Assembly (NCBI GenBank): GCA_950295325.1 | Contig: OX485803.1 | Location: 73,981,554-74,045,553 of the forward strand | Source: Polytrichum commune | Lineage: Eukaryota; Streptophyta; Polytrichopsida; Polytrichales; Polytrichaceae | DNA: 64,000 nucleotides | Reading direction: 5' to 3' | In this document: positions 45,181 through 57,576 of the stretch, in pieces | Position numbering within the stretch: position 1 is the first letter of the stretch | Layout of the letters: every line of letters begins with the position of its first letter | The notes under the pieces: generated by a model | Database searches by the model: none | Seen by the model: only the letters and a program-made list of their open reading frames with translations | Told to the model about the DNA's origin: nothing | Made by a program: the position numbers and the translations under genes

Positions 45181-45645
45181 ATGTCCAGGCGGGGGGGCCA
45201 AAAAAAATCTTACAAACCCATACATACACTTCGGACAGTGTGATAGTATGGGAAAAACAATCCAGCTCTTTACTTCTCACAAACTTAACAGACTCGACAT
45301 CCTTCATTCCCCTTGTCTCACTTTGCCCTAAATTCTCCTCTTTCCCCACCATCTTTCTATTTCAGAGATATGCTTTTCTTTGGTGCATAAGTAGTCCCAG
45401 CCATACATTGCTCAGTATTCCAAACTGGCAATTGGACGATTTCGTTACTAAGTTGTATGTTGTGAAATACAATCTGAGATGACACACTTTGCTCATTTTG
45501 TACTAAACACAACAACCTTGCCAGCTCCACTTTCCCTTCTACAGCTCCTTGCACTCACTTATAACAGCATTCTTTGGCATTTCATCTTCCACAATTGCAG
45601 TGGCACAATTGTATCTTTTATACTAACACCCTTATGCTATCCTGA
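45181..45645 (+). repeat. Direct repeat C, right copy
   Basis: Diverged match to 38043-38533, in the same orientation, about 7.1 kb away. The block between the copies contains the kinase duplicate and the LINE. The following frame (to 45916) is not recognised. Confidence 0.75.
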
Positions 45646-46477
45646 TTGTACAACTCTTCATGCTGAATGTTGTTGTGAGCAACCAGCATCACCTTCAACT
45701 GGGCATTTCATTCCTTCAAAAGCACTTGCTGCAAGCATTGGAGGTATTTGCAAAGGAGCTTCAACAGCTCCACATGTTAGAAAGTACAGCACCCACAAGT
45801 GTGATTGTGAATCAGGCTATCAGTATGCTGTCATCAAAGCCATTGTGAGCAAGAGTGCAAAAGTGCTTGATATATGGGACGAAGTCTTGCACACAGAAGT
45901 CAATGTATTGTGGTGAATAAGATATCATGTACATATATATCAGGGATTACACAGTACCATAAGAAGCTTCTCAAATACGTTTCTGCCTTGATTTATTTAT
46001 TGATAGAATGTGCAATAGCAGAAATGACAATTGAAATTCCTTATGTACATCAGGTTCTTGATTGTGTACTCAACTTCACTGACGAAAACAAATAATTAAC
46101 ACAACTAAGAAGGGTTTCTCAAAACAAGATGCACGAATTTGTAAACAGGGTTGCAGTGACAAGGAGTTCCTACTTAGTTCTAACTTAGAACCAACTTCAG
46201 GACCCTTATCATTTGACCTCGAACAGGTACTAAGGATTCGGCCTGAACCAATCCTGACAGTGCCCACCTTCTGAAAGGAAGGCATTACACCTCACATGTT
46301 TTTCTTTACTTATCTTTTCTGTTATAAACACGTTGAGAGTACATTTACCTCAGAACAGTCATCACGTCCTAAAACATGTGATGACTTCAAGAGATGGATG
46401 CAATCAGCAAGTGCCAGTATCAACTCACATCATGAACATTACTTGTTAGTAGTTCCCAGAAGGGAATCCTTTAAAAT

Positions 46478-46831
46478 TTAGAAAGGTAAGCCCCTTGATT
46501 GACGCCAGAATTGCCACCATTCTGCCTTCTTTTTGGGAGATTTCATTGAGTCTGCCCGAGTCTGATGTTGAGGTCGTGGAGTTTTCCTAACCTCATTGTT
46601 GGGCAAGAATTTGATGCACTCATTGTCAGAGCATTCATCTGAAGAAATTGTTACAAACAATCCTTTCGCATTGGAGCCGACCCAATACTCTCGGTATGTG
46701 GCATTTGTATCAAAACTCACATCATGATGGGCGCCATGTGCAAGAGTAGCTAGTTTTAAGTACACTCCCGCATTGCCTTCCTTGAGTTCAAATGCTTCAC
46801 CCGTCTCATTTACGAATGTTGTTGTCAACAT
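46478..46831 (-). CDS. Small conserved plant protein, 117 residues, paralogue 1
   Basis: The frame opens MLTTTFVNETGEAFELKEGN and runs through GVYLKLATLAHG, DTNATYREYWVGSNAKG and ISSDECSDNECIKFL to a basic tail KTPRPQ, then KKKAEWWQFWRQ. It aligns along its full length with the protein at 53584-53898; the shared core is (K)EGNAGVY..A, NATYREYWVG, ISS/INSD(D/E)C. I recall such proteins from many land plants but not a function. No signal peptide or membrane helix is seen; it is probably soluble, with a Trp/Lys-rich tail that could touch membranes (inference). Upstream of the ATG, CAG followed by a short purine-rich leader resembles the paralogue, suggesting a 5' UTR intron in both. Confidence 0.85.
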   Translation of the reverse strand: MLTTTFVNETGEAFELKEGNAGVYLKLATLAHGAHHDVSFDTNATYREYWVGSNAKGLFVTISSDECSDNECIKFLPNNEVRKTPRPQHQTRADSMKSPKKKAEWWQFWRQSRGLPF

Positions 46832-49800
46832 TTTCCTTGACTCCTCTTATCTGCACATCACAAGTACCACATCAGATCCAGAATTAGTAGGTCAGAGATG
46901 TTGACCTTGATCTTATATGCAATCTGGAATCCTCTATACGTGCTTAGACTGCCCATCACAGAGACACACTACACAGAATCACAGAAGTTGTTAATGTGAT
47001 CACACATGACAACTTTTCTTTTTTTCTTTTTCTTATTTTCTAAACGGGTAAAGTGCAGAGGAGAATCCATCTCTTTCTGCCCTTAGCTTCTTGGGATCGG
47101 AGACCGACCATCCAAACCTTACAGAGAGGGCGAGTAGGGTTTGCAAAGACCGAAACGGCTATGTGGGCCATCCTGCTTCAAGGTTCTGCTTGCAGGACAT
47201 CTTAGTGATTAACCCCTTACTTTGGTGTTTTGTAATGTATAAGGGAAAGTAGAAGGTGAGCAGTAAGGAGACTGTGACATTGGAAGGTTGTAGAAGGGGG
47301 CAAAAGTGAACATGTGGAGAGAGATGGGTCCCTTCGGCCTCACTTGACCCCTCTGAAAATGCGAATTTTTCCAATGAAATTATAAGTTCAAAAAGGGGTG
47401 CCCTCAGAAGAGGGCTTTCCACTCGTGATGCTCTACAACTGACTTACATCACAGTGTCACTGATAGTAATTCTACAAGCACAAGAAAGCACCCCGGTTTT
47501 CTCTTCAGAAGTCGCAGAGGGTCTAGAACAAATATGATGAAGGCATACAACTAGATATGGCAGTCTAACGCTATGAATAGCTATTAAATCCGAGTCACTG
47601 AGATCAGTGAAAACATGTACAAACAACCCAGGGCTATTACCAGTATTGTGAGGGTATCACCACATTTGATACCAGCCAAGTGGGTACCGGTATTTCAAGA
47701 GAAAGAATATTTTTATACTAGTCGCCGGGGGTCTACGTACCATGCTAGGACCTCAAGCCAAATGACACACATACCAATAACAGATATTCACACAAGTATT
47801 GCGTTTGCAATAAGAGCATGAATTTTCAATCGTATGGTGACGACTGGGCATCAATCTTTGCACGGTATTGCAATTCTTGATACCAATCGGGCATGTTCTC
47901 TCACCATTGGACCATACCTAAGTGACGACCCTATATACCCGCACAACTTATGTATACACGTATGACATATATGAAACTAACGAAATACGTCGAGAGTGCA
48001 TTCTGACTTGAGTCTCTGGTGTACTTTGTAACCTTGAAATCCACTCTGCAAACCTTTGATGTTTTTCTAAGAAGAAAAGCAGGTTTGTAATAATCGACAA
48101 AACTATGTGGAAAATGAGGATGCGTAACAAGAGAGCAAGGCAGGAGGATGAAGAGCAGATTTTCTAGAAAGTGTCCATATCAGATCACCACCACCAAAGT
48201 TGGTGCTTGATTATCCCACAAAAGCCCAGGGTGGCAACTATTTGTAGCACCCGAGAGGGTCTGCGTCTTTAGAACCTAGTTTGGAATATATTTTCATATA
48301 AGTGAAAATAAATATCTAGGGTGTCTAGGATGTCTGGATGGTGATCACAGTTGCTCTGAAAGAATTCCTTTTTATTAGTTCTAAAGACGACATCTGAAAG
48401 CATAAAGAAAGTCCTTTGATTATTCAGACGCAAATGGTATCTTGGATTCCTCTCCATGCCCTCTTTCCAAGGACGTTGGTCCTCTTTGTGTTCTACCAAA
48501 TCATCGATTCATTTTCAGAAGCATTCACAGCGATTTAAAGACAGCTGATCTAAAAGGGAGAGTTACTACCCCGGGCTTAGAAGCTGCTCCAACGGAAGGA
48601 ATTTGTTGTTAGTTAGATTCTCCGTCAGAAGCCGCTCCAAGCGAAGGTGGAAATTCGTTAAACAGGAGCTTCGATGTGCATATGAACACTTTTCACAACC
48701 TGCTTGAAGCTGGGGCAAGAAGTTGACGCTATGGTGGAAGTTACGGCATACCTTGCGATGATCGACCCGTTCCGCCTCTCCAGCTAAGCTTCGATGACTT
48801 GGCCGCGGAACTTGAATGAAGCCACTGAATGAGGAAGATATCGACGACTACATCCACCACCGAGAAATGATAGCCTGCTGCAACAGTGCACACGTTTACA
48901 ACGATTCCCCAGACTTACATACTTTGCCTCCAACAAACCCTGCACAGAAGAAGATTCCTTATTCTCCGCCAAAACCCTGCTCTTGCCCGCAGAACCAGTT
49001 CGTTATTTCCTCTGCAATCACGCCTCGAAATCACTATCATCCAGTACCATGTCGACCGAGTGCTAATTCCTCTCTCTCTCTCTCTCAAATTCATCTCCAA
49101 TGACATCGCCGTCTCCAATGACGTACATAACCCAGTTCCTAGATCTCTACAGAACCTAGAGACAGCGGTGGACATTAGTAAATCGACGAAACGGAATGAG
49201 ACAGGAGCTCCAGTACTTACCAGAATCAAAATCTTCACATTGCAAGTAAACCTCCAGCCCACATCACCCCACCTCGTCCCGTCGAAGTAAGTAGGCTTGT
49301 CTGCAGAAAAACACGATTCAAGTGTTGAAGCCGCGACCCCGGGAGCGCATTCCTAGCATTCCTCGGGCTTCCCGTGCCCACTTGCAATGGGTATCCCCAC
49401 CAGGAGTCATCTCCATCTGCCCCTGCAAACGAGATTCTTGGCATCTAGGTTAGGTGATGGGGACTAGAAATTGGGGTGGCACATTCAAGTTGTGTTGCCC
49501 ACTTAGGTTGTGCCCTAACATTTGCTTAGGAAAAGACGTTTTCTAGCAGCTTATCAAGTGTTGAGAAGGGTGGGGGAGCATGAAGCTTAGCAATGTTATG
49601 ACATTTTGACATATGACTGTTAGGGTTTGTGAATAAAACAAAAATATGTGACTTAGGAAGGTGACTAGACTAATTTGGGGTCTTTAAACCTAAATTTGGT
49701 GTTTAAATGACCAAAATAATAAAATACTCTTTATTTATTATTTCAGGATTTATTTGTTGGATGAAAGAAAGACACTTGTAGGCTCTCTCTCTCTCTCTCT

Positions 49801-50905
49801 CTCTCTAGTTCTTGATCAATGCCATGTCATTCAAATATTTGATGGTAAACTCTTACATTAAACTACCTAGTATTTGTCTTCTTTATAAATAGATGACTAT
49901 ATGTTCAAGATATCCTAAATGTACATCCATGGAAAGTGGTCATACTTACCATGATGGAAAGGTAACAAGGATGTAGATGAATGGGGCAAAATAACCATAA
50001 TTACAACCATGACCCACGTCTCTAACCCATGGTAAAAATAGGGTTTGAAAAAACTTACCATTTGTAAGAACTCCGATATAAACCCCTAACCCTAAAGGGA
50101 GCCTCCTTTTTTACCATTCACGCAAGTGTGAGGCAAGGTTGACTTTGTGTATACTCACTAGAGTAGTGGATACATGTTAAAAGTGAGAGAAATTAGGGCT
50201 AATCACCAAGAGGATTATTCTACTTGGAGAGACCCAATCATGACCAAGGAACATGTTTGAACACCCACATGTCATTATGCAATGAGTGTTGTAATTTGAA
50301 ATACTACAATGCATTTGATGCAGTTTAAATGTGTGCGACATGGATAACAATTGGGTCCTGCTATTATTTACCTTGTGCACTTAACTAATCCTCAAATGTT
50401 TGTTGGTTGGTTGCATGGGCACATGTGAGGTAGGCCCTTCACGCTTTCAATACAATGATGTATTGTGATTATGACATTTTATGCATATCTATTGGTTGAA
50501 GTTACTAGGAATATTTCCCTTGTAAGTGCTCCATACATGTGGTGGATTTGCTATATGTGCTTTGAGGTGAAACATGAAGATAGGTGATTAAACCTCCAAG
50601 GTATGGGACAGTCAAAATCAAACTTTTGTCGTTGGATACCATTTGATAGCAGAGACCCTAAGTAAGATACATATTCTTGCAAAGCAAATTAAGTGTTATG
50701 ATGCAACATGTTTATATTGCACAACACATACAGTTAGGCATAATGCAAACAACTCTATTATGCAAATTGTTATTATGTCAACAAATAGGAAGATACACAA
50801 GAGATAGAAAGAGTCTTGTGGATATTCCCACCCAACCACCCTTGTATTGCAATGAGGAAGATATTGAAGGATTTGACCTCTAAAAAGAGGAAGTTTTGAA
50901 AAGTT

Positions 50906-50950
<45 letters not shown>

Positions 50951-52034
50951 GAAGGTGATTCACATCTAGATCTAAACTAGGTCATAAGATCTTTAAAATA
51001 AAACAAAGATAGAACATTCTTTTATGGGCATTCAATAATAAACATGGAATCTAGTGTGTAAGCGCTTTAATGAATAGCCAAAAATATAGCAATATGGAGG
51101 AGGGGACATAGACAACTATAAATCTCTTATGTTCTCACTATTAAACAAAGTGAGAACATAAGTTCCTTTATATTGTACTTTTAAAAATATGCATGGAATT
51201 TAGATATTATGAATAAGCTTGAATGGAATCTATGACTAATAAGTAGCAAAAAATATAAACAAAAATTTCACGGACCTTACACATGACCAACAAAATAGCA
51301 AGATGTCACCATGGCCCACAAGAATGTGATTATAATCTACAAGATTAATAGCACAAATTTAATAGTGGCCCAAATGACAAAATAGCTCAATGGCGGTCCA
51401 AAATGTGCATGGATTTCGACACGAAATAATACGTGTCCAAACCAAGTGTTATAAATAGCCATGTTATGTACTAGTGAATGGAGTCTTATTATCTTTTGAA
51501 CTTTTTAAGCATAACAATTAGGTATGCCTATTTATGTTAGAGATCAAACTGAGAGAATAATTAGGGGATCAAACATTGAAACATATGCATGACAACCATC
51601 ACATTAAGTTTAAAGCCAAATCACCATGTGCCCAACTTTCAAATCTATGTGATTAAAGACATATTGGTCGATGGTGAAAACTACTCTTTTATAATAGGTA
51701 CAAACATTGTTTAGGCTGGAGAATCAACACTAAAATTTAAAAGGAGGTCACGATGTTCTCTAGTATGTGATGTCACGTGTGAGTGAAACTTGTAGAGTAC
51801 CAATTGTACTTTTATTTCAAATATGTACATTTCAAATTTGGATACATGCTTATACAACGGAACGTATAATAGATCATCTCCACATTAAGTGTACCCTAGA
51901 TCTTATGCCCCAACCTAGACCTTAGATTGTGAGAATGTAGGACTATTCTATGAACATAATACATGACATGACACAAGTCTTGCTTACAGTAATGACTTCA
52001 ATTATATGTTAATGACTTCAAGTTGGTATAAAGC
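46832..52034. other. Long spacer with repeats; no gene supported
   Basis: CT microsatellites lie at about 49784-49806 and 50907-50947. The stretch after the second (50948-51300) resembles the right interior of CACTA element 1 (GAAGGTGA.TCACATCTA, then ACATTC, TTCACGGACCTT.CATGAC), so an old relative of that element may lie here; its ends are not found. Overlapping frames at 48784-49444 on both strands are GC-richer and may include 5' untranslated sequence, but I recognise no protein. Confidence 0.4.
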
Positions 52035-52580
52035 AAAGCCCTACATTGGGTGCCCATACCCATGCCCATGCCCACCCATGCCCATGGGTTTTGGGTGGGC
52101 ATGGGTGTGATATTATTGTTCATGGGTGGGCATGGGTGCGATATTATTGTTCATGGGTGGGCATGGGTTCGATATTATTGTTCATGGGTGAGCATGGGCT
52201 AAAGCAAAGCATATTGGAAGGGGTCATTGAATGAGCTCTCATTCAATGCTTTTGAGGGTAAGAGCACCGAATCACCTTCACCCAATAAGGTGCATCCCTG
52301 CATCCATGCATCCAACTCCAAATCGGAGTCAAACTTCTCGGATGCAGGGAATACGCTAATCAAGAAGCGTTCCGGGCTGAAGCTAGCGATAGTGAACGAC
52401 CTTTTATTTGTCCGATCCAACCAAAACTTGGTGTAGGCGGGTAATACACATTACAATTTTTTTGAATACATGGGCGTAATTTGAATAGCATGGGTGGGCA
52501 TGGGTGGGCATATGTCATGCTATGGGTGGACACAGGTCGCTGCTGATGGGCATGGTTTGGGTATGGGTGCAATTTAAAAG
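52035..52580. mobile_element. Decayed hAT-type non-autonomous element
   Basis: The left end is rich in CCCATGCCCACCCATGCCC and GGGTGGGCATGGGTG. The right end carries the same motif inverted (TGGGCATGG..TGGGTATGGGTGC), making imperfect TIRs with repeated 10-mers. Inside, the plus frame 52227-52436 ends RSGLKLAIVNDLLFVRSNQN, like the last helix of the hAT dimerisation domain (..LxxxxVxDLLFVRxN). A target duplication was not clear. Confidence 0.6.
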
Positions 52581-52645
52581 GAAAATGTTGGACTCTAGTA
52601 TAAAGATCACCATACCCTAAATCATAGGTGTCCCATAATGGGAGG

Positions 52646-52999
52646 CTATCGCATTGATTGGAATAAACCTAGGAATAAGGGTGGCATTGTGCAATATGTA
52701 AACCTAGGAGTCAACATGCCCTCCTCAAGTCCACTTGAATCTTTCCCACTTGCCTTTGTGCAAACACAAACCTCTAACCAATTTGGGTCTTGAGCAACCT
52801 TATTAATGTTATCTTTGCACGATTTGTCAAAAGTTTCATTTTGAAGGTTACCAAAGCTATGAAAGTTGAGCCTATCAAACTCTTCATCATAGATATTGCG
52901 TATGATTTCACCGTTGCTTGGACTATCAACCTCAAGGAGAGTAGTACCTTTGTATAATTCTATGAGCTCATCAAGCGAAGGCGGGTGGAGATCACAAAT
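52646..52999 (-). other. 117-codon open frame without an early ATG, unrecognised
   Basis: Between stops at 53000-53002 and 52646-52648 the minus strand reads ICDLHPPSLDELIELYKG, then LEVDSPSNGEIIRNIYDEEF, RLNFHSFGNLQNETF and DPNWLEVCVCTKASGKDSSG. The composition is that of a real acidic protein, with no ATG until near the end, so it would be an internal exon or a fragment. I recognise no family. It could come from a transposon. Confidence 0.4.
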
Positions 53000-53583
53000 T
53001 TAAAATAGACACCCAGGCAATGGTTTTTGCATCTTCAGATTATTGGCCAACCTTTTCACAATCAAGGATTGTGTTGTTACGTTGTGTTACCACAAAAAAT
53101 CCTTCACAATTATAAATTGTGGTGGCAATATTGGGACTTGCCAACTAAATACATATCCATAAGCAACACATGCAAGTACAAGGGGATTCACTAAAATAAA
53201 ATGTAGGACACATATAGGAATGTGAAATTTTCAAACAAAAATCGAAGCTTCCAAATTTTACCCACAATGTCATGTGTCTCTACAATTCAATCCACCTCCA
53301 GAGACCTAAGTTATTCATTTGAAGAGGTTCGACATAAACCAATTAAAATAACTTGACTACCCCAATCATCTACACTCAAATTCAAGATTTCTAATGTGCC
53401 TTGGGTGGGTGTCTAGCCCCAAAACTTGCACCATGGTAATTCCATCCCAATATACTCAAAATAAACATTAATGTTCCTAAACTTGCTTATCTAAAGTTAG
53501 CCTGAGATGCAAAACTGAACACCATAGTAAAACCAAAGACTGAATTCCCCTCGTTTGGATGTAATGTAGGTCAACCTACAAGT

Positions 53584-53898
53584 TCATTTATGGCTGAAAG
53601 GCCACCACTTTGATTTGGCTTTTGAGCCTGGCTTGGGGCGTGGAGTCTTTACAATATTCCCCATCCGATCGACAACTGTGATCGCCTCACTGTCCGCACA
53701 ATCGTCTGAATTGATTGTAACAACCATTCCGCTAGCATTTGTCCCAACCCAATATTCTCTGTATGTGGCATTTGGGTCACATTTTACATCACAACTGCTA
53801 CCTGGCCCAACGATAGCTATTTTGGAGTAGACTCCTGCATTGCCTTCCTTGACTTCAAGCTTTTCGTCTGTGCCGTTGATAAATTTTGTGGTCCACAT
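53584..53898 (-). CDS. Small conserved plant protein, 104 residues, paralogue 2
   Basis: It opens MWTTKFINGTDEKLEVKEGN and continues GVYSKIAIVGPGSSCDVKCD, NATYREYWVGTNASG and VTINSDDCADSEAITVV to KTPRPKPGSKAKSKWWPFSH. It is a full-length match to the 46478-46831 product, about 7 kb away on the same strand. Both keep an unbroken frame and the Lys/Trp tail. The leader (ctgcag then GAGGAGAGTTCAGAAAA before ATG) also matches. Same family, function unknown. It is a dispersed duplicate, and conservation of the core points to selection. Confidence 0.88.
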   Translation of the reverse strand: MWTTKFINGTDEKLEVKEGNAGVYSKIAIVGPGSSCDVKCDPNATYREYWVGTNASGMVVTINSDDCADSEAITVVDRMGNIVKTPRPKPGSKAKSKWWPFSHK

Positions 53899-54368
53899 TT
53901 TTCTGAACTCTCCTCAACTGCAGACGAGACCCAAATTTTAGTTCAAAGAATGACAACTTAGACTATTTAAGAGATCGAGATGAGACTTCAGACATATACC
54001 ATCTTGAAACTTCTCTACAGAACATGCACAATGAGTACTGATTGATGAGGTTACACACATTCTACTATGTAATATCATCTTAGAATGATTCAAAACTATG
54101 TCATATTATCTCAGACAAGAATATTTGGGCAGTTTGTAAATTCAAGCCCATTCCTCAAGTTTTGTCCACTTTACTACATGTTTTCTAGGTGGAAAAGTGC
54201 CCAAGGTTCCATGTGTCAAGGTGCATACTCCAATTGAATTAAAAGCCTAAAGACAGGATGCCATGACTAACAATGACATTATGCACCGACTACTAACATT
54301 CCAAGGCTCTTGCCGGATAATATAATGTCTCCTACTCTGGACAAGCTGCAAAGATAGATTCACCTACC

Positions 54369-56027
54369 TCACAAACACAGTAGCTGTATAAACGAGATGA
54401 TTAATATGGCTGTCAATATTGTGCACATGCAAATCACAAACATGCACTTCGAGATTGCATTCGCTTCTTTGGGTGGTTTGACGTCTTGCTCTGGCGTGTC
54501 TTTTGTGAAATCGAATTCTAGTCCACGAACTTTAATTTTCCGATGCCGATGAAAAGCCTCCTATAAATGATCATCACAAACCATAGTTAATAATGGACGG
54601 GCAAGACAGAGCATTTGAAGGAGCACGAATCGCATTCCGAGGAAGTGTGCATATTGAACGCCGACCGGACCACCACTAACTCAACCAGCATGAGAGGGTG
54701 TCAATTTCTCTCTCGATGTTTGGGATCTCCATTGGTTTTGGACATCCCCGGTACTTTCTTGCCTACTTTCAAGTTCTCCTCTGTTTCAACGCACATCCGG
54801 GTCCTCTTGTATAAGAAAGAGAATACTCCAACCAGAGGTTGGCTTGGCGTGAATGAGGGACACTTCATCCTTATCAAAGCTACAAATCCAAATGTAAACC
54901 CAAACGATGGCTTATACACCACATCAGACGCCTCGGAATGTCAGAACCCTCCCGCAAGTTGGGGAGTCACCTTTTTGCGCACGTTAACATCGGACGGCCG
55001 AGACAGCCGAGAACGTTCGACATCCGATCACGGTGTTCTACTTACACTGGCGTCGGACGTTCCGAAATAGTCCACGACTCTCAAAACACTGTAAACCAAA
55101 AGACCACGTTACCTCCCTCGTCACAAATTCTGGTTTGCAACTGGCGACAACTTTATTTGGTTTCTCATCCTCGTAAGTGAGTCCTGACTTCCTACCGAAA
55201 CCTTTTACCTGAACGTTGGATGTCTCAAAAACTACTCTCACTCGCACGCGTAAGGCTATTTTTGGAGAAGCCCTACGTTCGGCGTGTGCGAGTGGTGTAT
55301 ACGTGACAAGTGCTACTGCTACCTCCTGCCGCAAGTGGTTTCTTTTGGTTACCTCGTGTATCAGTGCATACCTATAATCTTGAGGAACCATGTTATAGAG
55401 AAGTTAAGATATCCGAGATCTTAATGTATAGAATTGTTAAGATAACCAAGTTACAGAAGTACTCTATCCATAGATTCTGATTTAAAGGAGTAGGGAGGGT
55501 ATATATGGTGCCTAAGTTACTACCTTGCGATCCTTTTCGTCTCTTTGAGTAGTTGCTTCCAACGCTTTTATGCCGGAAAACTTCTGGTTAGCCACGATGC
55601 AGATGGCTATAAACACTAACAAGCAGAGAGATATGGGACTCCACACGTGCTGGCAGGTATATCTATTCGACTGCAACACAGCCGTGTACACGACACCCTC
55701 AAACACACTAAAAATCCCCACCAGCTGATAAACCTCAAACAGGAGCCCGTCCGTTTGCTTCCTGCGCTTCTCCACTTTCGCCTCCAACGTCTCCACCGAC
55801 TCCTTCGTCTCCTTCAGAGCCTGCTGCAGTAATAGTTTCTTTTTTTTCGGCTTCACAATCGCGCCCCCGGAACCCAACTCAACATCTGACTCGTAAATAC
55901 CCACCAGGTTGCCCATCTCTCTCTCGAAATTCTGCATCCCTAGTAATGGCGTTTCTGGGTTGATATTGACAACCACTGAGTGGTGTCCCTCTATCGCGCC
56001 ATTACTTTCCGTGGCCGGCATGGACAT
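54369..56027 (-). CDS. Two-exon membrane protein with coiled coil, 231 residues
   Basis: Exon 1 (56027-55524) ends GATCGCAAG|GTAGTA. Exon 2 (54560-54369) follows acceptor TTATAG, phase 0. Start MSMPATESN; the second Met (two codons on) is an alternative. Residues about 1-55 are acidic, then KPKKKKLLLQQ and a coiled coil (about 62-95, ALKETKESVETLEAKVEKRR). Hydrophobic helices lie at about 98-122 (FEVYQLVGIFSVFEGVVY), 130-150 (SPISLCLLVFIAICIVAN) and 206-228 (CMFVICMCTILTAILIISF). The linker contains IKVRGLEFDFTKDTPEQ. I recall related plant proteins with coiled coil plus these helices, of unknown role. The stop comes two bases before a GGT. The 960-bp intron contains GC-rich sequence unlike its surroundings. 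Confidence 0.85.
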
Positions 56028-56374
56028 GTTAACGTAATCGATCTACACGACTCTCTAATAACTCGCTAACTCAAAGAGATCGACATGCAGGTTACAATCT
56101 GATGCAGAAAGGAGAGAAACGGTGAGCTAGTTCCACTTACTTGAACGCGAAAAGTGATCGTGGGTTGGTGGACAAGATGCAGCTTCATAAATATGGCATT
56201 TTGCCACTCAAGACAAGCATTTGACCTCTTCCCCTCCACGCTCTCCGAATTGTCGGTACACAACATCAAAGTGTCGGCAATGTCCACAACGCGGAGTAAT
56301 GAGCCTTCCTGAGCCTTGGTAGTAGGTACCACTTCCGCCCTTCCTAAGCTAGATCCTTGCACCCTCTCATCAAG

Positions 56375-56603
56375 CAGTGCCCGGGAAGCTTCTGGGCATA
56401 GTCGGTCAAGACCCTAGTGATTCTAAATCCAGCCGGTCACATGTTAGACATCTTCCGGTTTTGCTTTATTCATTTGAGGTGTATTCTATGGATTCCTCTA
56501 AAAAGATCGGTAATTCCCCTGAAGTCTCGAATTTCAACCCATTATTTCTCAAACTCAACCAATTCATTTGTAACTATCCACCGGTTCTCCCCGGACATAG
56601 GTC
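56375..56603. mobile_element. Fold-back family B, single right-type arm
   Basis: It runs from CAGTGCCCGG to GGACATAGGTC and is close, base by base, to the right arm of the complete element (28459-28686), including TGGGCATAGTCGGTCAAGA and TCCGGTTTTGCTTTATTCAT. No left arm follows. It lies just upstream of the 54369-56027 gene. Confidence 0.85.
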
Positions 56604-57183
56604 CTCTGCCATTAGGCAAAAAACATTAAACTATGTTTCGCAAATATTCAAAGAACTTGGCAACCTCACAATGAAGGGGAGGTTGGACACGTCCAACAAC
56701 GTCCAGTTTCAAAACATAGTTTGGTAAGCCAAGGTAAAAGAATTTTGACCTCCAACTTGGAATGGCTTTGGACATTCGCAAGTGCTTCAATTGAGTATAC
56801 ATAGAGCATGTTGGTTACTTTGTAGTGGTTGCAATTCCTAACATGTGGTGTGGTTTATTTTTGCACGGATGCTAAATCTTGAATCAAATATGAGGTTTCC
56901 CAACCCATGCATTGTTGAATGTAATGCACGTAGGCTACCCTCAAAACTGAATACAATGGATGTGATCTACTCTTAATATTGGATGTGAGTTTCATCAAGT
57001 ACATGGAGATAATCAAGTTGTGCTATTGAGAAGTACATTTTATTGGGACAAGGGAAGACTTGAAGATCAATTCAACGCTCATAACTCTTAAATTAATGAA
57101 ATTTGAATGCATACAAGGGCCTCTTTAAGCTTCGCATGAAGTCAAATTATCCTACGGTTAAATCTTCATTGTCCAATGTGAAT
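56604..57183. other. No gene recognised
   Basis: AT-rich spacer without coding or RNA features that I can support. Confidence 0.45.
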
Positions 57184-57576
57184 CTAAGGTAGGGGTGGCT
57201 ATTTCCGTCCAAATTTCAGATGTGCCTAGTTGGGATGCTGAAACTATTTTTTTTTATAAATTTTAAGCGCTCCGCAAAGCTGGTGCAAGAGCAACTATGA
57301 AAAAATAAAAAAATTCCGGCATGTTTATGATTTCCTACAAATTTTTAAAGGAAACCTTGTAGAGTGACCAACACTCGCACATAGGGTACGTGGTATATCC
57401 ACTGGGTGGATTTCTAAAACCGACCGCTGGCAGCCAATGAAATGTTGGCAGCGCTGTGAACGGTAAAAACACCTTGATAGGTGCTTTTGTAAACCTAGGT
57501 AAAAGCACCTAAAAAGGTGCTTCCGACATAGGGGTCGACTTTAGGACCCGCACGGAAATTGCGACCCCTACCTTAG
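57184..57576. mobile_element. MITE with 25-bp TIRs (family D)
   Basis: Left end CTAAGGTAGGGGTGGCTATT (then TCCGT) mirrors the right end, whose complement is CTAAGGTAGGGGTCGCAATT (then TCCGT). The 393-bp interior has paired AGGTGCTTTT and AAAAGCACCT motifs (about 57468-57526) that can form a hairpin. Flanks ATGTGAAT and TATGTGGA are similar but offset, so the duplication is uncertain. Confidence 0.75.

Noticed and set aside
45479..45916. 145-codon plus-strand ORF
   Set aside because: Its first part is direct repeat C, whose other copy does not keep the frame.
48784..49444. Overlapping frames on both strands, up to 134 codons
   Set aside because: GC-richer sequence makes long frames by chance; no strand shows a coherent protein or matching splice sites.
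54615..55391. Plus- and minus-strand ORFs of 117-151 codons
   Set aside because: They lie in the intron of the 54369-56027 gene and resemble no known protein.
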